Of a stretch of 64,000 nucleotides of DNA, positions 1 through 7,887 are shown piece after piece. The notes beneath the pieces were generated by a model. The model made no database searches. It saw only the letters and a list, made by a program, of their open reading frames with translations, and had not been told where the DNA came from. This DNA comes from Sphingomonas sp. KR3-1. Lineage in GTDB: Bacteria > Pseudomonadota > Alphaproteobacteria > Sphingomonadales > Sphingomonadaceae. Within the stretch, counting starts at the first letter, position 1. Each line of letters begins with the position of its first letter. The DNA is taken from the NCBI RefSeq assembly GCF_040049295.1, contig NZ_JBDZDQ010000001.1, positions 2,108,001 through 2,172,000 of the forward strand, in the 5' to 3' direction. The position numbers were made by a program, and so were the translations under genes.

Positions 1-321
1 CTACACCGTTCGCCCTGAGCTTGTCGAAGGGCGGTTCTCCACCTGGCGATTGCGTGCGAGTTCGGAAATCCGCGCCCAGTCTCCGGCGATCAGCGCTTCC
101 TTCTTGGCGCGGCTCCAGCCCTTGATCTGTCGCTCGGCGGCAAGCGCCTCGTAGCGGGTAGCGAACGCTTCGCACCAGACCAGTTCGACCGGCCGGCGTG
201 TATGGGTATAGCCAGGCAGTGTCCCGCGCTGGTGTTGGGCGAGCCTGACGTCGAGGTCTTCGGTGTGTCCGATGTAGTAGCTGCCGTCGTTGCAGCGGAG
301 CATATAGGTGTAGAAGCTCAC
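1..321 (-). CDS. GIY-YIG nuclease family protein (106 aa)
   Basis: This is a small single-domain endonuclease of the UvrC/Slx1/YhbQ-like GIY-YIG superfamily. Near the N-terminus the paired motifs read YTY (residues 4-6) and YIG (about 16-18). They are followed by an Arg in RLAQH and the catalytic Glu in AERQIKG, so the active site looks intact. The start is GTG, without a clear Shine-Dalgarno. The last ten or so residues (RPSTSSGRTV) are encoded by the palindromic repeat at 6-33, so the true domain ends just before them. The gene lies between two perfect 28-bp inverted repeats and immediately downstream of rnc, where era is often found in alphaproteobacteria. A chromosomal role such as repair cannot be excluded, but the flanking repeats suggest a mobile or repeat-associated nuclease. 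Confidence 0.85.
   Translation of the reverse strand: MSFYTYMLRCNDGSYYIGHTEDLDVRLAQHQRGTLPGYTHTRRPVELVWCEAFATRYEALAAERQIKGWSRAKKEALIAGDWARISELARNRQVENRPSTSSGRTV
6..33. repeat. Left inverted repeat of the GIY-YIG element
   Basis: This is a 28-bp copy of a palindromic repeat whose core is CCCTGAGCTTGTCGAAGGG. It is the exact reverse complement of 343-370. The outer CGCCCT/AGGGCG bases can pair to form a hairpin. This core sequence is widespread in GC-rich proteobacteria. Here it also encodes the C-terminal tail of the nuclease. Confidence 0.9.
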
Positions 322-342
322 CGGTCCGCGCTTGTGGCCCGG

Positions 343-370
343 CGCCCTTCGACAAGCTCAGGGCGAACGG
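343..370. repeat. Right inverted repeat of the GIY-YIG element
   Basis: This is the perfect 28-bp inverted partner of 6-33. It lies 21 bp upstream of the nuclease start codon and 15 bp from the rnc stop codon. The two copies bracket the nuclease gene with little spare sequence, so the bracketed unit is about 365 bp. Confidence 0.9.
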
Positions 371-385
371 AGGGAAGGACCGTCC

Positions 386-1057
386 TCATTTTTTGAGTTT
401 TTCCAGCAGCGCCGCCGCGGCCGCGGTCTCGGCTTCCTGCTTGCTCGTGCCTTCCGCGCTCGCCTCGGCGAAGGTGCCGATCGCCACCTTCACGGTGAAG
501 CGCGGCGCGTGGTTGGGGCCCGAGCGGTCGGTTACTTCATATTCGGGCGGGCGGCGATTGTTCGCGGCGGCCCATTCCTGCAGCGCCGACTTGGGGTGGC
601 GCGGCGCGCTGGCGTGCGCGTCGATATGCCTGGCCCAGGCCTTGCGCACGAAATCGCGCGCGGGGACGAGGCCGAATTCGAGATAGAGCGCGCCGATCAG
701 CGCCTCCATCGCGTCGCCCAGCACATTGTCGCTGTCCGCCGCGCCGTCGCCGCGCGCCTGCTTGCCGAGGCGGAGCAGCGGCGCCACGCCGAGTTCGCGC
801 GCGACATCGGCGCACATCGCGCCGGTCACCAGCGCGTTGAGCCGGCGCGACAGCGCGCCCTCGGGCTCGCCGGGGAAGCGCTCGTACAGCCATTCGGCGA
901 TGGCGAGGCCGAGCACGCGGTCGCCGAGGAATTCCAGCCGCTCGTAATTCTCCGCCGCCTGGCTGCCATGCGTCAGCGCGCGGGCATAGGGCGCCAGGTC
1001 AGAAGGGCGCTGGCCGAAAGTCTTCGCGATCCAATCCCCCAGGTCGGGAGTGCTCAA
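386..1057 (-). CDS. rnc: Ribonuclease III
   Basis: RNase III cleaves double-stranded RNA in rRNA maturation and mRNA turnover. The 223-residue product has the signature ERLEFLGDRVLG at residues 39-50 and the metal-binding D115 and E118 in the second helix (GDAMEALIG). A C-terminal double-stranded RNA-binding domain spans roughly 150-222. The chosen start is TTG at 1057-1055, overlapping the lepB stop codon as TTGA. A GGGGGAGGG Shine-Dalgarno sits a few bases upstream, and this gives the family length; an open frame extends further upstream but lies inside lepB. The gene is co-transcribed with and translationally coupled to lepB, the usual alphaproteobacterial order. The expected next gene, era, would lie beyond the window's left edge. 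Confidence 0.95.
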   Translation of the reverse strand: MSTPDLGDWIAKTFGQRPSDLAPYARALTHGSQAAENYERLEFLGDRVLGLAIAEWLYERFPGEPEGALSRRLNALVTGAMCADVARELGVAPLLRLGKQARGDGAADSDNVLGDAMEALIGALYLEFGLVPARDFVRKAWARHIDAHASAPRHPKSALQEWAAANNRRPPEYEVTDRSGPNHAPRFTVKVAIGTFAEASAEGTSKQEAETAAAAALLEKLKK

Positions 1058-1908
1058 AAGCCCTCCCCCATGCGGCTCCAGCGGGCGGCGGTGAACCAGG
1101 TCCAGGGCAACAGCCAGGCGGCGCTGCCGTCGGTCGACCAGAAGCTCAGCACGGCCTTGCCCTCGATATTCTCCATCGGGACATAGGAGATGCCCTGGCC
1201 CTCGGGCGGCTGCGAGAAGCGGCTGTCGGTCGAGTTGTCGCGATTGTCGCCCATCAGGAACACATGGCCGGCGGGGACGTGATAGACTTCGGTATTGTCC
1301 TGCGGCGTCAGCCCCTGGTCGAGCACATTGTAGCTCTTGCCATTGGGCAGCGTCTCGCGGAACTGCGGCATCTTGCACACCGGATTGCCCTTGGCGTCGA
1401 CCGCCTGGAACAGCGTCGGGCATTCGTGCACGTTCGGCGTGATCGGCAGCTCGAGGTCGCCGATGCGCTGCTTGGGGATCGCCTTGCCGTTGAGCATCAG
1501 CTGGCCGTTGACCATCTGGATGCTGTCGCCCGGCAGGCCGATCACGCGCTTGATCCAGTCCTCGCCGTCATGCCCCGGCGCCTTGAACACCACCACGTCG
1601 CCGCGCGTCGGGGTGCCCGCGAAGATCCGCCCCGGGATCAGCGGCACGCTCCACGGCAGCGAGTGCCTGGAATAGCCGTAGTTCCACTTGGTGATGAACA
1701 GATAGTCGCCCACCAGCAGCCGCGGCATCATCGATTCCGACGGGATCGAGAAGGGCGAGAAGATGAAGCTGCGCACGATGAAGACGATCAGCGCCAGCTT
1801 GACGAGGAAGACGCCGAGCTCCTTCCACTCGTTCTTGGGCTTTTCCTCCACGGCAGCGGGAGCCGGGGTGGCGGGCGTGTCGAGGGACTCGGCGGGCGTG
1901 TTTTCCAT
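1054..1908 (-). CDS. lepB: Signal peptidase I
   Basis: This is the inner-membrane Ser/Lys protease that removes signal peptides from Sec and Tat substrates. The 284-residue protein has a cytoplasmic Pro/Glu-rich N-terminus and one membrane segment at about 31-52. The catalytic Ser is S59 in PSESMMP and the general base is K120 in WIKRVIGLPGD. The C-terminal box GDNRDNSTDSR is present. Only one N-terminal membrane helix is evident, compared with two in E. coli LepB, which is normal for alphaproteobacteria. It is the first visible gene of a lepB-rnc operon transcribed leftward and is divergent from pgi. Confidence 0.96.
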   Translation of the reverse strand: MENTPAESLDTPATPAPAAVEEKPKNEWKELGVFLVKLALIVFIVRSFIFSPFSIPSESMMPRLLVGDYLFITKWNYGYSRHSLPWSVPLIPGRIFAGTPTRGDVVVFKAPGHDGEDWIKRVIGLPGDSIQMVNGQLMLNGKAIPKQRIGDLELPITPNVHECPTLFQAVDAKGNPVCKMPQFRETLPNGKSYNVLDQGLTPQDNTEVYHVPAGHVFLMGDNRDNSTDSRFSQPPEGQGISYVPMENIEGKAVLSFWSTDGSAAWLLPWTWFTAARWSRMGEGF

Positions 1909-2013
1909 GGGGTGCTGCTCTGCTTGGGGCGGGCGGTGAGGTCAAGCCGATGAATGGAGTGGCGGCGGCGAGTTTGGGACGATAGGGGCCTAGCTGTTCC
2001 AAAGGAGATGAAC

Positions 2014-3510
2014 ATGGCCTTGCCAGACTGGTCCGCCGTAAAGTCGCTCGAAGCGGTGACGCTGACCGAGCTGTTCGCGCGCGATTCCGATCGGGTCGCC
2101 AAGCTCTCGGCCGATGTCGCGGGCATCCACTTCGACTGGTCGAAGACGCACCTCACGCCCGAGCTGATCGCCGCCTTCTCCAAGATCGCCGCGGACATGG
2201 GCCTGGTCGCCAAGCGCGACGCGCTGTTCGCCGGCGAGAAGATCAACGTCACCGAGGGCCGCGCGGTCGAGCATACCGCCGAGCGCGGCGAGGGTTCGCC
2301 CGAGAGCGTCAGCCGCGCGCAATCCTATCACGCCCGCATGCGCGCGCTGATCGACGCGATCGAGGCGGAGGCGTTCGGCCCGATTCGCAGCATCATCCAT
2401 ATCGGCATCGGCGGCTCGGCGCTGGGCCCGGACCTGCTCGTCGACGCGCTCGGCCGCGACGCCGACCGCTACGAGGTCGCGGTGGTCTCGAACGTCGACG
2501 GCGTCGCGCTCGAGACGGCACTCGACCGCTTCGATCCGGCGACGACGCTCATTGCAATCGCCTCCAAGACCTTCACCACCACCGAGACGATGCTCAATGC
2601 TGAGAGCGCGATCTCCTGGCTGATGCAGGGCGGCGTCGCCGATCCGTACGGCCAGCTCGTCGCGCTCACCGCGGCGCCCGAAAAGGCGATCGCGTTCGGC
2701 ATCGACGAGACGCGTGTGCTGCCGTTCAACGAGAGCGTCGGCGGGCGCTATTCGCTGTGGTCGTCGATCGGCTTCCCCGCGGCGCTGGCGCTCGGCTGGG
2801 ACGCGTTCGAGGAGCTGCTCGAAGGCGCCGCCGAGATGGACCGGCATTTCCGCCTCGCCCCGTTCGAGGCGAACGCACCGGTGCTCGCTGCGTTCGCCGA
2901 CCTCTACTACACCCAGGTCCGCGGCTGCGAGACGCGCGCGACCTTCGCCTATGACGAGCGGCTCGGCCTGCTGCCCAGCTACCTCCAGCAGCTCGAGATG
3001 GAATCGAACGGCAAGCGGGTGACCGCGGAAGGGCAGCCGGTGGCCTACCCGACCGCGCCGATCACCTGGGGCGGCGTCGGCACCGACGCGCAGCACGCGG
3101 TGTTCCAGCTGCTCCACCAGGGCACGCGGCTGGTGCCGCTCGAGTTCATCGGGTCGATCGAGCCGGGCGATGGCCTCGCCGAGGAGCATCACCGCCAGCT
3201 GCTGCTCAACATGTTCGCCCAGGGCGCCGCGCTGATGGCCGGCCGCAAGAGCGACGACCTGGCGCGCGACTATCCGGGCGACCGCCCCTCGGCGACGCTG
3301 CTGCTCGACACCGTCGATCCGCGCACGCTCGGCGCGATCCTGGCGTTCTACGAGCAGCGCACCTTCGTGAACGGCGTGCTGCTGGGTATCAATTCGTTCG
3401 ACCAGTTCGGCGTAGAGCTCGGCAAGGAAATGGCCAAGGCGGCGGGCGCGGGCGGCGAGACATTCGACGCCTCGACCAACGACCTGATCGCCCGGGCGTT
3501 CGGCGCATGA
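2014..3510 (+). CDS. pgi: Glucose-6-phosphate isomerase
   Basis: The enzyme interconverts glucose 6-phosphate and fructose 6-phosphate in the cytoplasm. The 498-residue product shows the sugar-phosphate (SIS) motif GIGGSALGP near residue 131, the family signature VGGRYSLWSSIG near 242, MESNGK near 329 and the late motif GTDAQHAVFQLLHQG. I chose the ATG at 2014 because AAAGGAGA at 2001-2008 is well spaced for it. An ATG at 2008 overlaps that site, and an upstream in-frame ATG at 1954 has no ribosome-binding site. The stop codon overlaps the start of the next gene as ATGA, so the two are probably translationally coupled. Confidence 0.96.
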   Translation: MALPDWSAVKSLEAVTLTELFARDSDRVAKLSADVAGIHFDWSKTHLTPELIAAFSKIAADMGLVAKRDALFAGEKINVTEGRAVEHTAERGEGSPESVSRAQSYHARMRALIDAIEAEAFGPIRSIIHIGIGGSALGPDLLVDALGRDADRYEVAVVSNVDGVALETALDRFDPATTLIAIASKTFTTTETMLNAESAISWLMQGGVADPYGQLVALTAAPEKAIAFGIDETRVLPFNESVGGRYSLWSSIGFPAALALGWDAFEELLEGAAEMDRHFRLAPFEANAPVLAAFADLYYTQVRGCETRATFAYDERLGLLPSYLQQLEMESNGKRVTAEGQPVAYPTAPITWGGVGTDAQHAVFQLLHQGTRLVPLEFIGSIEPGDGLAEEHHRQLLLNMFAQGAALMAGRKSDDLARDYPGDRPSATLLLDTVDPRTLGAILAFYEQRTFVNGVLLGINSFDQFGVELGKEMAKAAGAGGETFDASTNDLIARAFGA

Positions 3511-3806
3511 GCGGCGACGACGACTATGTCTATGACGAGGCGAGCGGCGAGTGGATCCCCGCCTCGGAGGCCGCGGCCAAGGCGGACGCGGGCGTCGAGG
3601 TACGCGATTCGGTCGGCAACCTCCTCCAGGACGGCGACCAGGTCACGCTGATCAAGGACCTGACCGTGAAGGGCGCGGGGCAGACGCTCAAGCGCGGCAC
3701 GCTGATCAAGTCGATCCGCCTGACCGGCGACGCGCAGGAGATCGACTGCAAGTATGAGGGCATCAAGGGCCTGGTGCTGCGCGCCGAGTTCGTGCGGAAG
3801 CGCTGA
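3507..3806 (+). CDS. PhnA-domain (YjdM-like) protein
   Basis: This 99-residue protein matches the C-terminal PhnA/YjdM domain, with DSVGNLLQDGDQVTLIKDL near residue 33 and a run ending in LVLRAEFVRKR. In E. coli-type YjdM a Cys4 zinc ribbon precedes this domain. Here the N-terminus is a short acidic segment (DDDYVYDEASGEWIP) without cysteines. Despite the old name 'alkylphosphonate utilization protein', the family has no firmly established biochemical role, and no phn genes are nearby. It overlaps the pgi stop codon by 4 bp and is presumably expressed with it. Confidence 0.85.
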   Translation: MSGDDDYVYDEASGEWIPASEAAAKADAGVEVRDSVGNLLQDGDQVTLIKDLTVKGAGQTLKRGTLIKSIRLTGDAQEIDCKYEGIKGLVLRAEFVRKR

Positions 3807-3820
3807 CTCCATTCCTAGAC

Positions 3821-3923
3821 GTCACCCCGTGAAAGGGGGCCAGTTCCCGGACCATCCTGTCTCAAGGCGGTTGTGCGCCGCCGAGCGCGTTGGAGATGGG
3901 TCCCCGCTTTCGAGGGGGATGAC
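3821..3923. repeat. Inverted doublet of a GTCAYCCC-type palindromic repeat
   Basis: A left copy (3821-3841, starting GTCACCCCGTGAAAGGGGG) and a right copy (3898-3923, ending GGGGGATGAC) face each other in the gap between the PhnA-domain gene and gor. Each can fold on itself. The ends GTCAYCCC and GGGRTGAC are shared with the doublet at 51126-51205, so they probably belong to one broad family. The copies differ by several bases and an indel. Confidence 0.6.
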
Positions 3924-4004
3924 GACAGGGCCGGAGTCTTCCCGCATTGGCATCTCGGGCGGCGCCCCCTATCTCCCGGCCTCGAAACGAGCGGAGGATT
4001 GCCG

Positions 4005-5351
4005 GTGGCCGAGTATGACTATGACCTTTTCGTCATCGGTGCAGGCTCGGGCGGCACGCGCGCCTCGCGCGTTGCCGCGGCCTATGGCGCCAAGGTCGCG
4101 GTCGCCGAGGAATATCGCATCGGCGGCACCTGCGTCATCCGCGGCTGCGTGCCGAAGAAGCTGCTCGTCTATGGCGCGCATTTCGCCGAGGACCTGAAGG
4201 ACGCGCGCCGCTTCGGCTGGAACGTGCCTGAATGCGATTTCGACTGGGCGGTGCTGCGCGACAATGTCCTGGCCGATGTCGACCGGCTGAACGGGCTCTA
4301 CACCCAGACGCTGCACAACAACGGCGTCGAGACGTTCATCGAGCGCGCCACCGTCACCGGCCCGCATGAAGTGACGCTCGCCAGCGGCAAGACGATCAGC
4401 GCCAAATATATCCTGATCGCCAGCGGCGCGCACCCGCATGTCCCCGATTTCCCGGGCAGCGAGCTCGGCATCACCTCGAACGAGGTCTTCCATCTCGACA
4501 CGCTGCCCAAGCGCGTGCTGATCGCGGGCGGCGGCTATATCGCCAACGAGTTCGCCGGCATCTTCAACGAGTTCGGCAGCCACGTCACGATGGTCAACCG
4601 CACCGACGTGATCCTGCGCGGCTATGATCACTCGATGCGCGACCGGCTGCTCCAGATCTCGCTGATGAAGGGCATCGATTTCCGCTTCCACGCCGAGTTC
4701 AACTCGATCGAGCAGAATGCGGACGGCAGCTTCAAGGTGTCGCTGACCAAGCACGAGCCGTTCGACGTCGATTGCGTGGTCTTCGCCACCGGCCGCGTGC
4801 CCAACACCAAGGGGCTGGGGCTCGAGGAAGTCGGCGTCCAGATCGACAGCAAGGGCGCGGTGCAGGTCGATGCCGACAACAAGTCCTCGGTCGATTCGAT
4901 CTACGCGGTGGGCGACGTCACCAACCGCGTGCAGCTCACCCCCGTCGCGATCCGCGAGGGCCAGGCCTTTGCCGACACGATCTTCGGCGGCAAGCCGCAC
5001 CAGGTCGATTACAACTGCATCCCGAGCGCGGTGTTCAGCCACCCGCCGCTCGCCGCCGTCGGCATGACCGAGAGCGAGGCGCGCAACAAGCTGGGCTCGG
5101 TCGCGGTCTACACCGCTGACTTCCGCGCGATGAAGAACGTGCTGGCCGACCGCAACGAGCGCGCGCTCTACAAGATGGTCTGCGACGGGATGACCGGAAA
5201 GGTCGTCGGCCTCCACATGATCGGCCCGGACGCGCCCGAGATCATGCAGGCGGCGGCAGTCGCAGTGAAGGCCGGGCTGACCAAGGACGCCTTCGACCAG
5301 ACCGTGGCGCTCCACCCGACGATGTCGGAAGAGCTGGTGCTGATGAAATAA
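4005..5351 (+). CDS. gor: Glutathione-disulfide reductase
   Basis: This flavoprotein reduces glutathione disulfide with NADPH in the cytoplasm. The 448-residue product opens with the FAD motif VIGAGSGGTR (about residues 10-19). The redox-active disulfide is C43/C48 in GGTCVIRGCVPKK. A second dinucleotide motif, IAGGGYIANEF, lies near residue 170, and the C-terminal interface motif LHPTMSEEL carries the catalytic His. The start is GTG at 4005, six bases after GCGGAGGA and directly before the conserved N-terminal strand. A longer open frame beginning at 3873 would run through the upstream repeat and has no homology-like content. Confidence 0.94.
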   Translation: MAEYDYDLFVIGAGSGGTRASRVAAAYGAKVAVAEEYRIGGTCVIRGCVPKKLLVYGAHFAEDLKDARRFGWNVPECDFDWAVLRDNVLADVDRLNGLYTQTLHNNGVETFIERATVTGPHEVTLASGKTISAKYILIASGAHPHVPDFPGSELGITSNEVFHLDTLPKRVLIAGGGYIANEFAGIFNEFGSHVTMVNRTDVILRGYDHSMRDRLLQISLMKGIDFRFHAEFNSIEQNADGSFKVSLTKHEPFDVDCVVFATGRVPNTKGLGLEEVGVQIDSKGAVQVDADNKSSVDSIYAVGDVTNRVQLTPVAIREGQAFADTIFGGKPHQVDYNCIPSAVFSHPPLAAVGMTESEARNKLGSVAVYTADFRAMKNVLADRNERALYKMVCDGMTGKVVGLHMIGPDAPEIMQAAAVAVKAGLTKDAFDQTVALHPTMSEELVLMK

Positions 5352-5354
5352 CCA

Positions 5355-5505
5355 AATCCTCCCCCAGCTTGTCTGGAGGAGGGGGACCGCCGCCGAAGGC
5401 GGTGGTGGAGGGGCGCGGCGGGCTACCGCCGCGTGTCCGCGGCGGCCCCTCCACCCCGACGCTACGCGTCGCGGTCCCCCTCCCCGAGTGAGCTCGGGGG
5501 GGAAT
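5355..5505. repeat. Gene-less inverted doublet of the DUF559-associated palindromic repeat
   Basis: Two palindromes face each other, 5355-5413 and about 5438-5505. Each has outer C-tracts and G-tracts, then GGGGGACC, a variable hairpin with apex GAA or GTA, and GGTGGAGGGG. The hairpin stems differ between the arms (GCC...GGC versus GACGC...GCGTC) but remain paired. The arms match the repeats flanking the DUF559 gene at 22741-23186, but no gene lies between them. The stop codon and final residues of the leftward transporter gene lie in the right arm. Confidence 0.85.
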
Positions 5506-6550
5506 AGGCTCTGGCAAACCGCACCGCCGCGAACCTTGCCAAACTGGGTCCCAGCGCCAGCACCGCGAGGAAACGCAGCGCCTGCATCGCCATCACGAAG
5601 GGCTGGTCGACCGGCACCGAGGTCGCGATGATCGCCACCGAGTCGAGCCCGCCCGGGCTGACCGCGAGATAGGCGCTCACCGGATCGATCCCGGTCAGCT
5701 TCGCGAGCAGCAGCGACAGCATCGCGGAAAAGCCGATCAGCGCGCCCGTCGCCAGCAGCACCCGCGGCAGCGCCCTGGCGGCCAGCGCCAGCGTCTCGCG
5801 GGTGAAGGCGAGGCCGATCCGCCAGCGGACCAGCGCATAGGCGACCGCCAGCAGCGGTTCGGGCAGGGTCATGCGCAGCACGCCGAGCGCATGGAGCGTG
5901 ATCCCCGCCGCCATCGGCAGCAGCAGCGCGCCGCCCGGAATGCGCAGCCTGAGGCCGACGAACGCGCCGGCCGCCGCTACCGCCAGCGTCGCGAGCGACG
6001 GGACCAGCGGCGCGGGCGCCAGCATCGTCACCAGCCAGTCGCCGCTGCGATGCGCGCCGAGCGCCGCCGCCAGGATCGAGGCGACCGCCGCCACGCACAC
6101 CACCCGGGTATAGGTCATGAACGCCACCAGCCGCGCATCGGCGCCGAACGCATCGGCCATCACCACCATTGCCGAGGCGGCGCCCGGCATCGATCCCCAG
6201 ATCGCGGTGCTGCCCGGCAGCACCCGCCAGCGGCTGAGCAGATAGCCGAGCAGGCTGCTCGCGCCCAAGGTCGCGGCGGTCACCCCGACGAAGATCGGCC
6301 ACTGCGTCACCACCCGCGAGAAGGTGCTGATGTCGAGCGTGCCGGCGATCAGGCAGCCGATCAGCGCCTGGGCGCCGACGAAGCAGGGTCGGGGCAGGCT
6401 GAGCCCGGCGCCGCGGGCCGAGAAGAGGATCGCGGCGAGCATCGGCCCGAGCAGCAGCCCGGCGGACAGTCCGGTCGCTTCCATCAGCACGGTGCCCACC
6501 GCCGAGGCGGCGAGCAGCGCCAGCCACAGCCCGGCGGTGCGCGCGCTCAA
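5462..6550 (-). CDS. AbrB-family membrane transporter (AbrB duplication domain)
   Basis: This 362-residue polytopic membrane protein has about ten hydrophobic segments and the internally repeated AbrB (formerly 'ammonia monooxygenase') fold. Both half-repeats show the typical glycine-rich helices: ATGLSAGLLLGPMLAA then PGSTAIWGSMPGAASAM, and RIPGGALLLPMAAG then VSPGGLDSVAIIATS. The substrate is not known for this family. The start is TTG at 6550, overlapping the stop of the upstream symporter gene as TTGA, so the two genes are coupled. The last residues (SPPSSLGEGDRDA) are encoded by the palindromic repeat at 5355-5505, so the original C-terminus may have been replaced. Confidence 0.85.
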   Translation of the reverse strand: MSARTAGLWLALLAASAVGTVLMEATGLSAGLLLGPMLAAILFSARGAGLSLPRPCFVGAQALIGCLIAGTLDISTFSRVVTQWPIFVGVTAATLGASSLLGYLLSRWRVLPGSTAIWGSMPGAASAMVVMADAFGADARLVAFMTYTRVVCVAAVASILAAALGAHRSGDWLVTMLAPAPLVPSLATLAVAAAGAFVGLRLRIPGGALLLPMAAGITLHALGVLRMTLPEPLLAVAYALVRWRIGLAFTRETLALAARALPRVLLATGALIGFSAMLSLLLAKLTGIDPVSAYLAVSPGGLDSVAIIATSVPVDQPFVMAMQALRFLAVLALGPSLARFAAVRFARAYSPPSSLGEGDRDA

Positions 6551-7815
6551 CTGTCGTGCGCGAGGATCGTGTCCGCCTCGTCCAGCGGCACCGTGCCGGC
6601 GCGGCGCGCGAGCCAGGTCGCCGCGGCGATGTCCCAGGTGACGTTGCCGACGGTGCGCATGATGTCCGGCAGCGTCTCGACCGCGACGAGCAGCCCGAGC
6701 GGGCTCACCGGCGCGCCGATCGTCGCCGCCACCGGGGCGATCGCGCTGACATAGCTGACCGTGCCGGGCAGGCTGACCGAGCCGAGCGAGGTCAGCGTCG
6801 CCACCACCACGCCCACCGCCAGCGTCGCCGGGCTGAGCGGCACGCCGAACCATTCGGCGACATAGATGGCCACCGCGAAGTTCATCGCCGGGCCGGTCGC
6901 GCGGAAGATCGCCACCGCCAGCGGCAGCGTCACGCCCGACACCGCCACCGGCACGCCGAGCTTGCCCGAACCCTCGATCATCACCGGCAAGGTCGCCAGC
7001 GAGCTCTGCGTGCTGAGCGCCACCGCCTGGCTGGGCAGCGCGGCGCGGACATATTTGCCCAGCCCCACGCGCCCGCCGAACACCGCGACCGGATAGGCGA
7101 AGATCGTCACCGCCAGGCCGACGCCGGCGACGGTGAGGATATAGTGGATCAGCGCGCCGAACGCGCCGGTGCCGGCCTTGGCGCCGACGACGAGCGCGAG
7201 CGCGAACACGCCGAGCGGCCCGACCCACAGCACCCAGTCGATCACCACCAGCATCACGTCGCGCAGCGCCTTGAAGAAGTCGGTGAGCAGCCGTTGGGCC
7301 TCGCCGCCCACCCGCGTCATCGCGAAGGCGAAGATCAGCGAGAAGATGATCAGCGACAGGAAGGCGTTCTCGGCGGCGGCCTTGACGATGTTCGACGGCA
7401 CGATCGCGGCGAGGAACTCGCCGATCGGCGGCACCGGGCCGATCTTCTCGGCGCCGGCAAGAGCGGCGCGCAGCGCATCGGCCGATTCGCGCGGCAGCGG
7501 CGCGATATGGAGGAAGAGCGGGGTCAGGATCGCCGCGGCGGCGGCGGAGAAGACCAGCACCACCACATAGAGCGCGATGGCGCGCGCGGCCAGGCGGCCG
7601 GCCTGCGCGGCCTCGGCGGTCGCGGCGACGCCGGTGATCAGCAGCGCCACGACCAGCGGCACGATCGTCATCTGCAGCCCGTTGAGCCAGGCCTGGCCGA
7701 CCGGCTGCGCCCAATCGGCCGCGGTCGTCGCGGCGGCCGGGGCGAATGCGGCGAGCACCGCGCCGAGGATCAGCCCGGCAATCAACGACAATAGAATACG
7801 GGTTGGTTGCGACAT
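6547..7815 (-). CDS. Dicarboxylate/amino acid:cation symporter (DAACS family)
   Basis: This is a GltP/DctA-type secondary transporter of 422 residues that moves acidic amino acids or C4-dicarboxylates with protons or sodium. Visible family features are eight hydrophobic helices, a serine-rich re-entrant loop [14 protein letters not shown] near residue 265, [19 protein letters not shown] near 310, and [13 protein letters not shown] near 345. Glutamate versus dicarboxylate preference cannot be decided from sequence alone. The gene is divergent from glmM across a 72-bp gap and overlaps the AbrB-type transporter gene downstream by 4 bp, so the two transporters form an operon. Confidence 0.88.
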   Translation of the reverse strand: MSQPTRILLSLIAGLILGAVLAAFAPAAATTAADWAQPVGQAWLNGLQMTIVPLVVALLITGVAATAEAAQAGRLAARAIALYVVVLVFSAAAAAILTPLFLHIAPLPRESADALRAALAGAEKIGPVPPIGEFLAAIVPSNIVKAAAENAFLSLIIFSLIFAFAMTRVGGEAQRLLTDFFKALRDVMLVVIDWVLWVGPLGVFALALVVGAKAGTGAFGALIHYILTVAGVGLAVTIFAYPVAVFGGRVGLGKYVRAALPSQAVALSTQSSLATLPVMIEGSGKLGVPVAVSGVTLPLAVAIFRATGPAMNFAVAIYVAEWFGVPLSPATLAVGVVVATLTSLGSVSLPGTVSYVSAIAPVAATIGAPVSPLGLLVAVETLPDIMRTVGNVTWDIAAATWLARRAGTVPLDEADTILAHDS

Positions 7816-7887
7816 GCTCGCCCTTTGAGAATTTCCGCGCTAATCCAGTGGCGGTTGAGGACCTGCAAGGTCGCGAGAAAACGGCAC

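Noticed and set aside
4005..5351. gor as mercuric reductase or dihydrolipoamide dehydrogenase
   Set aside because: The CVIRGCVPKK disulfide motif, overall length and HPTMSEE end fit glutathione reductase, and no mer or dehydrogenase-complex genes are nearby.
3969..6527. A very long minus-strand open frame (852 codons) across gor and the AbrB-type gene
   Set aside because: It is antisense to gor, runs through the palindromic doublet and has the Arg/Ala/Gly-rich composition of a shadow frame in GC-rich DNA. Real genes with clear motifs occupy the same DNA.
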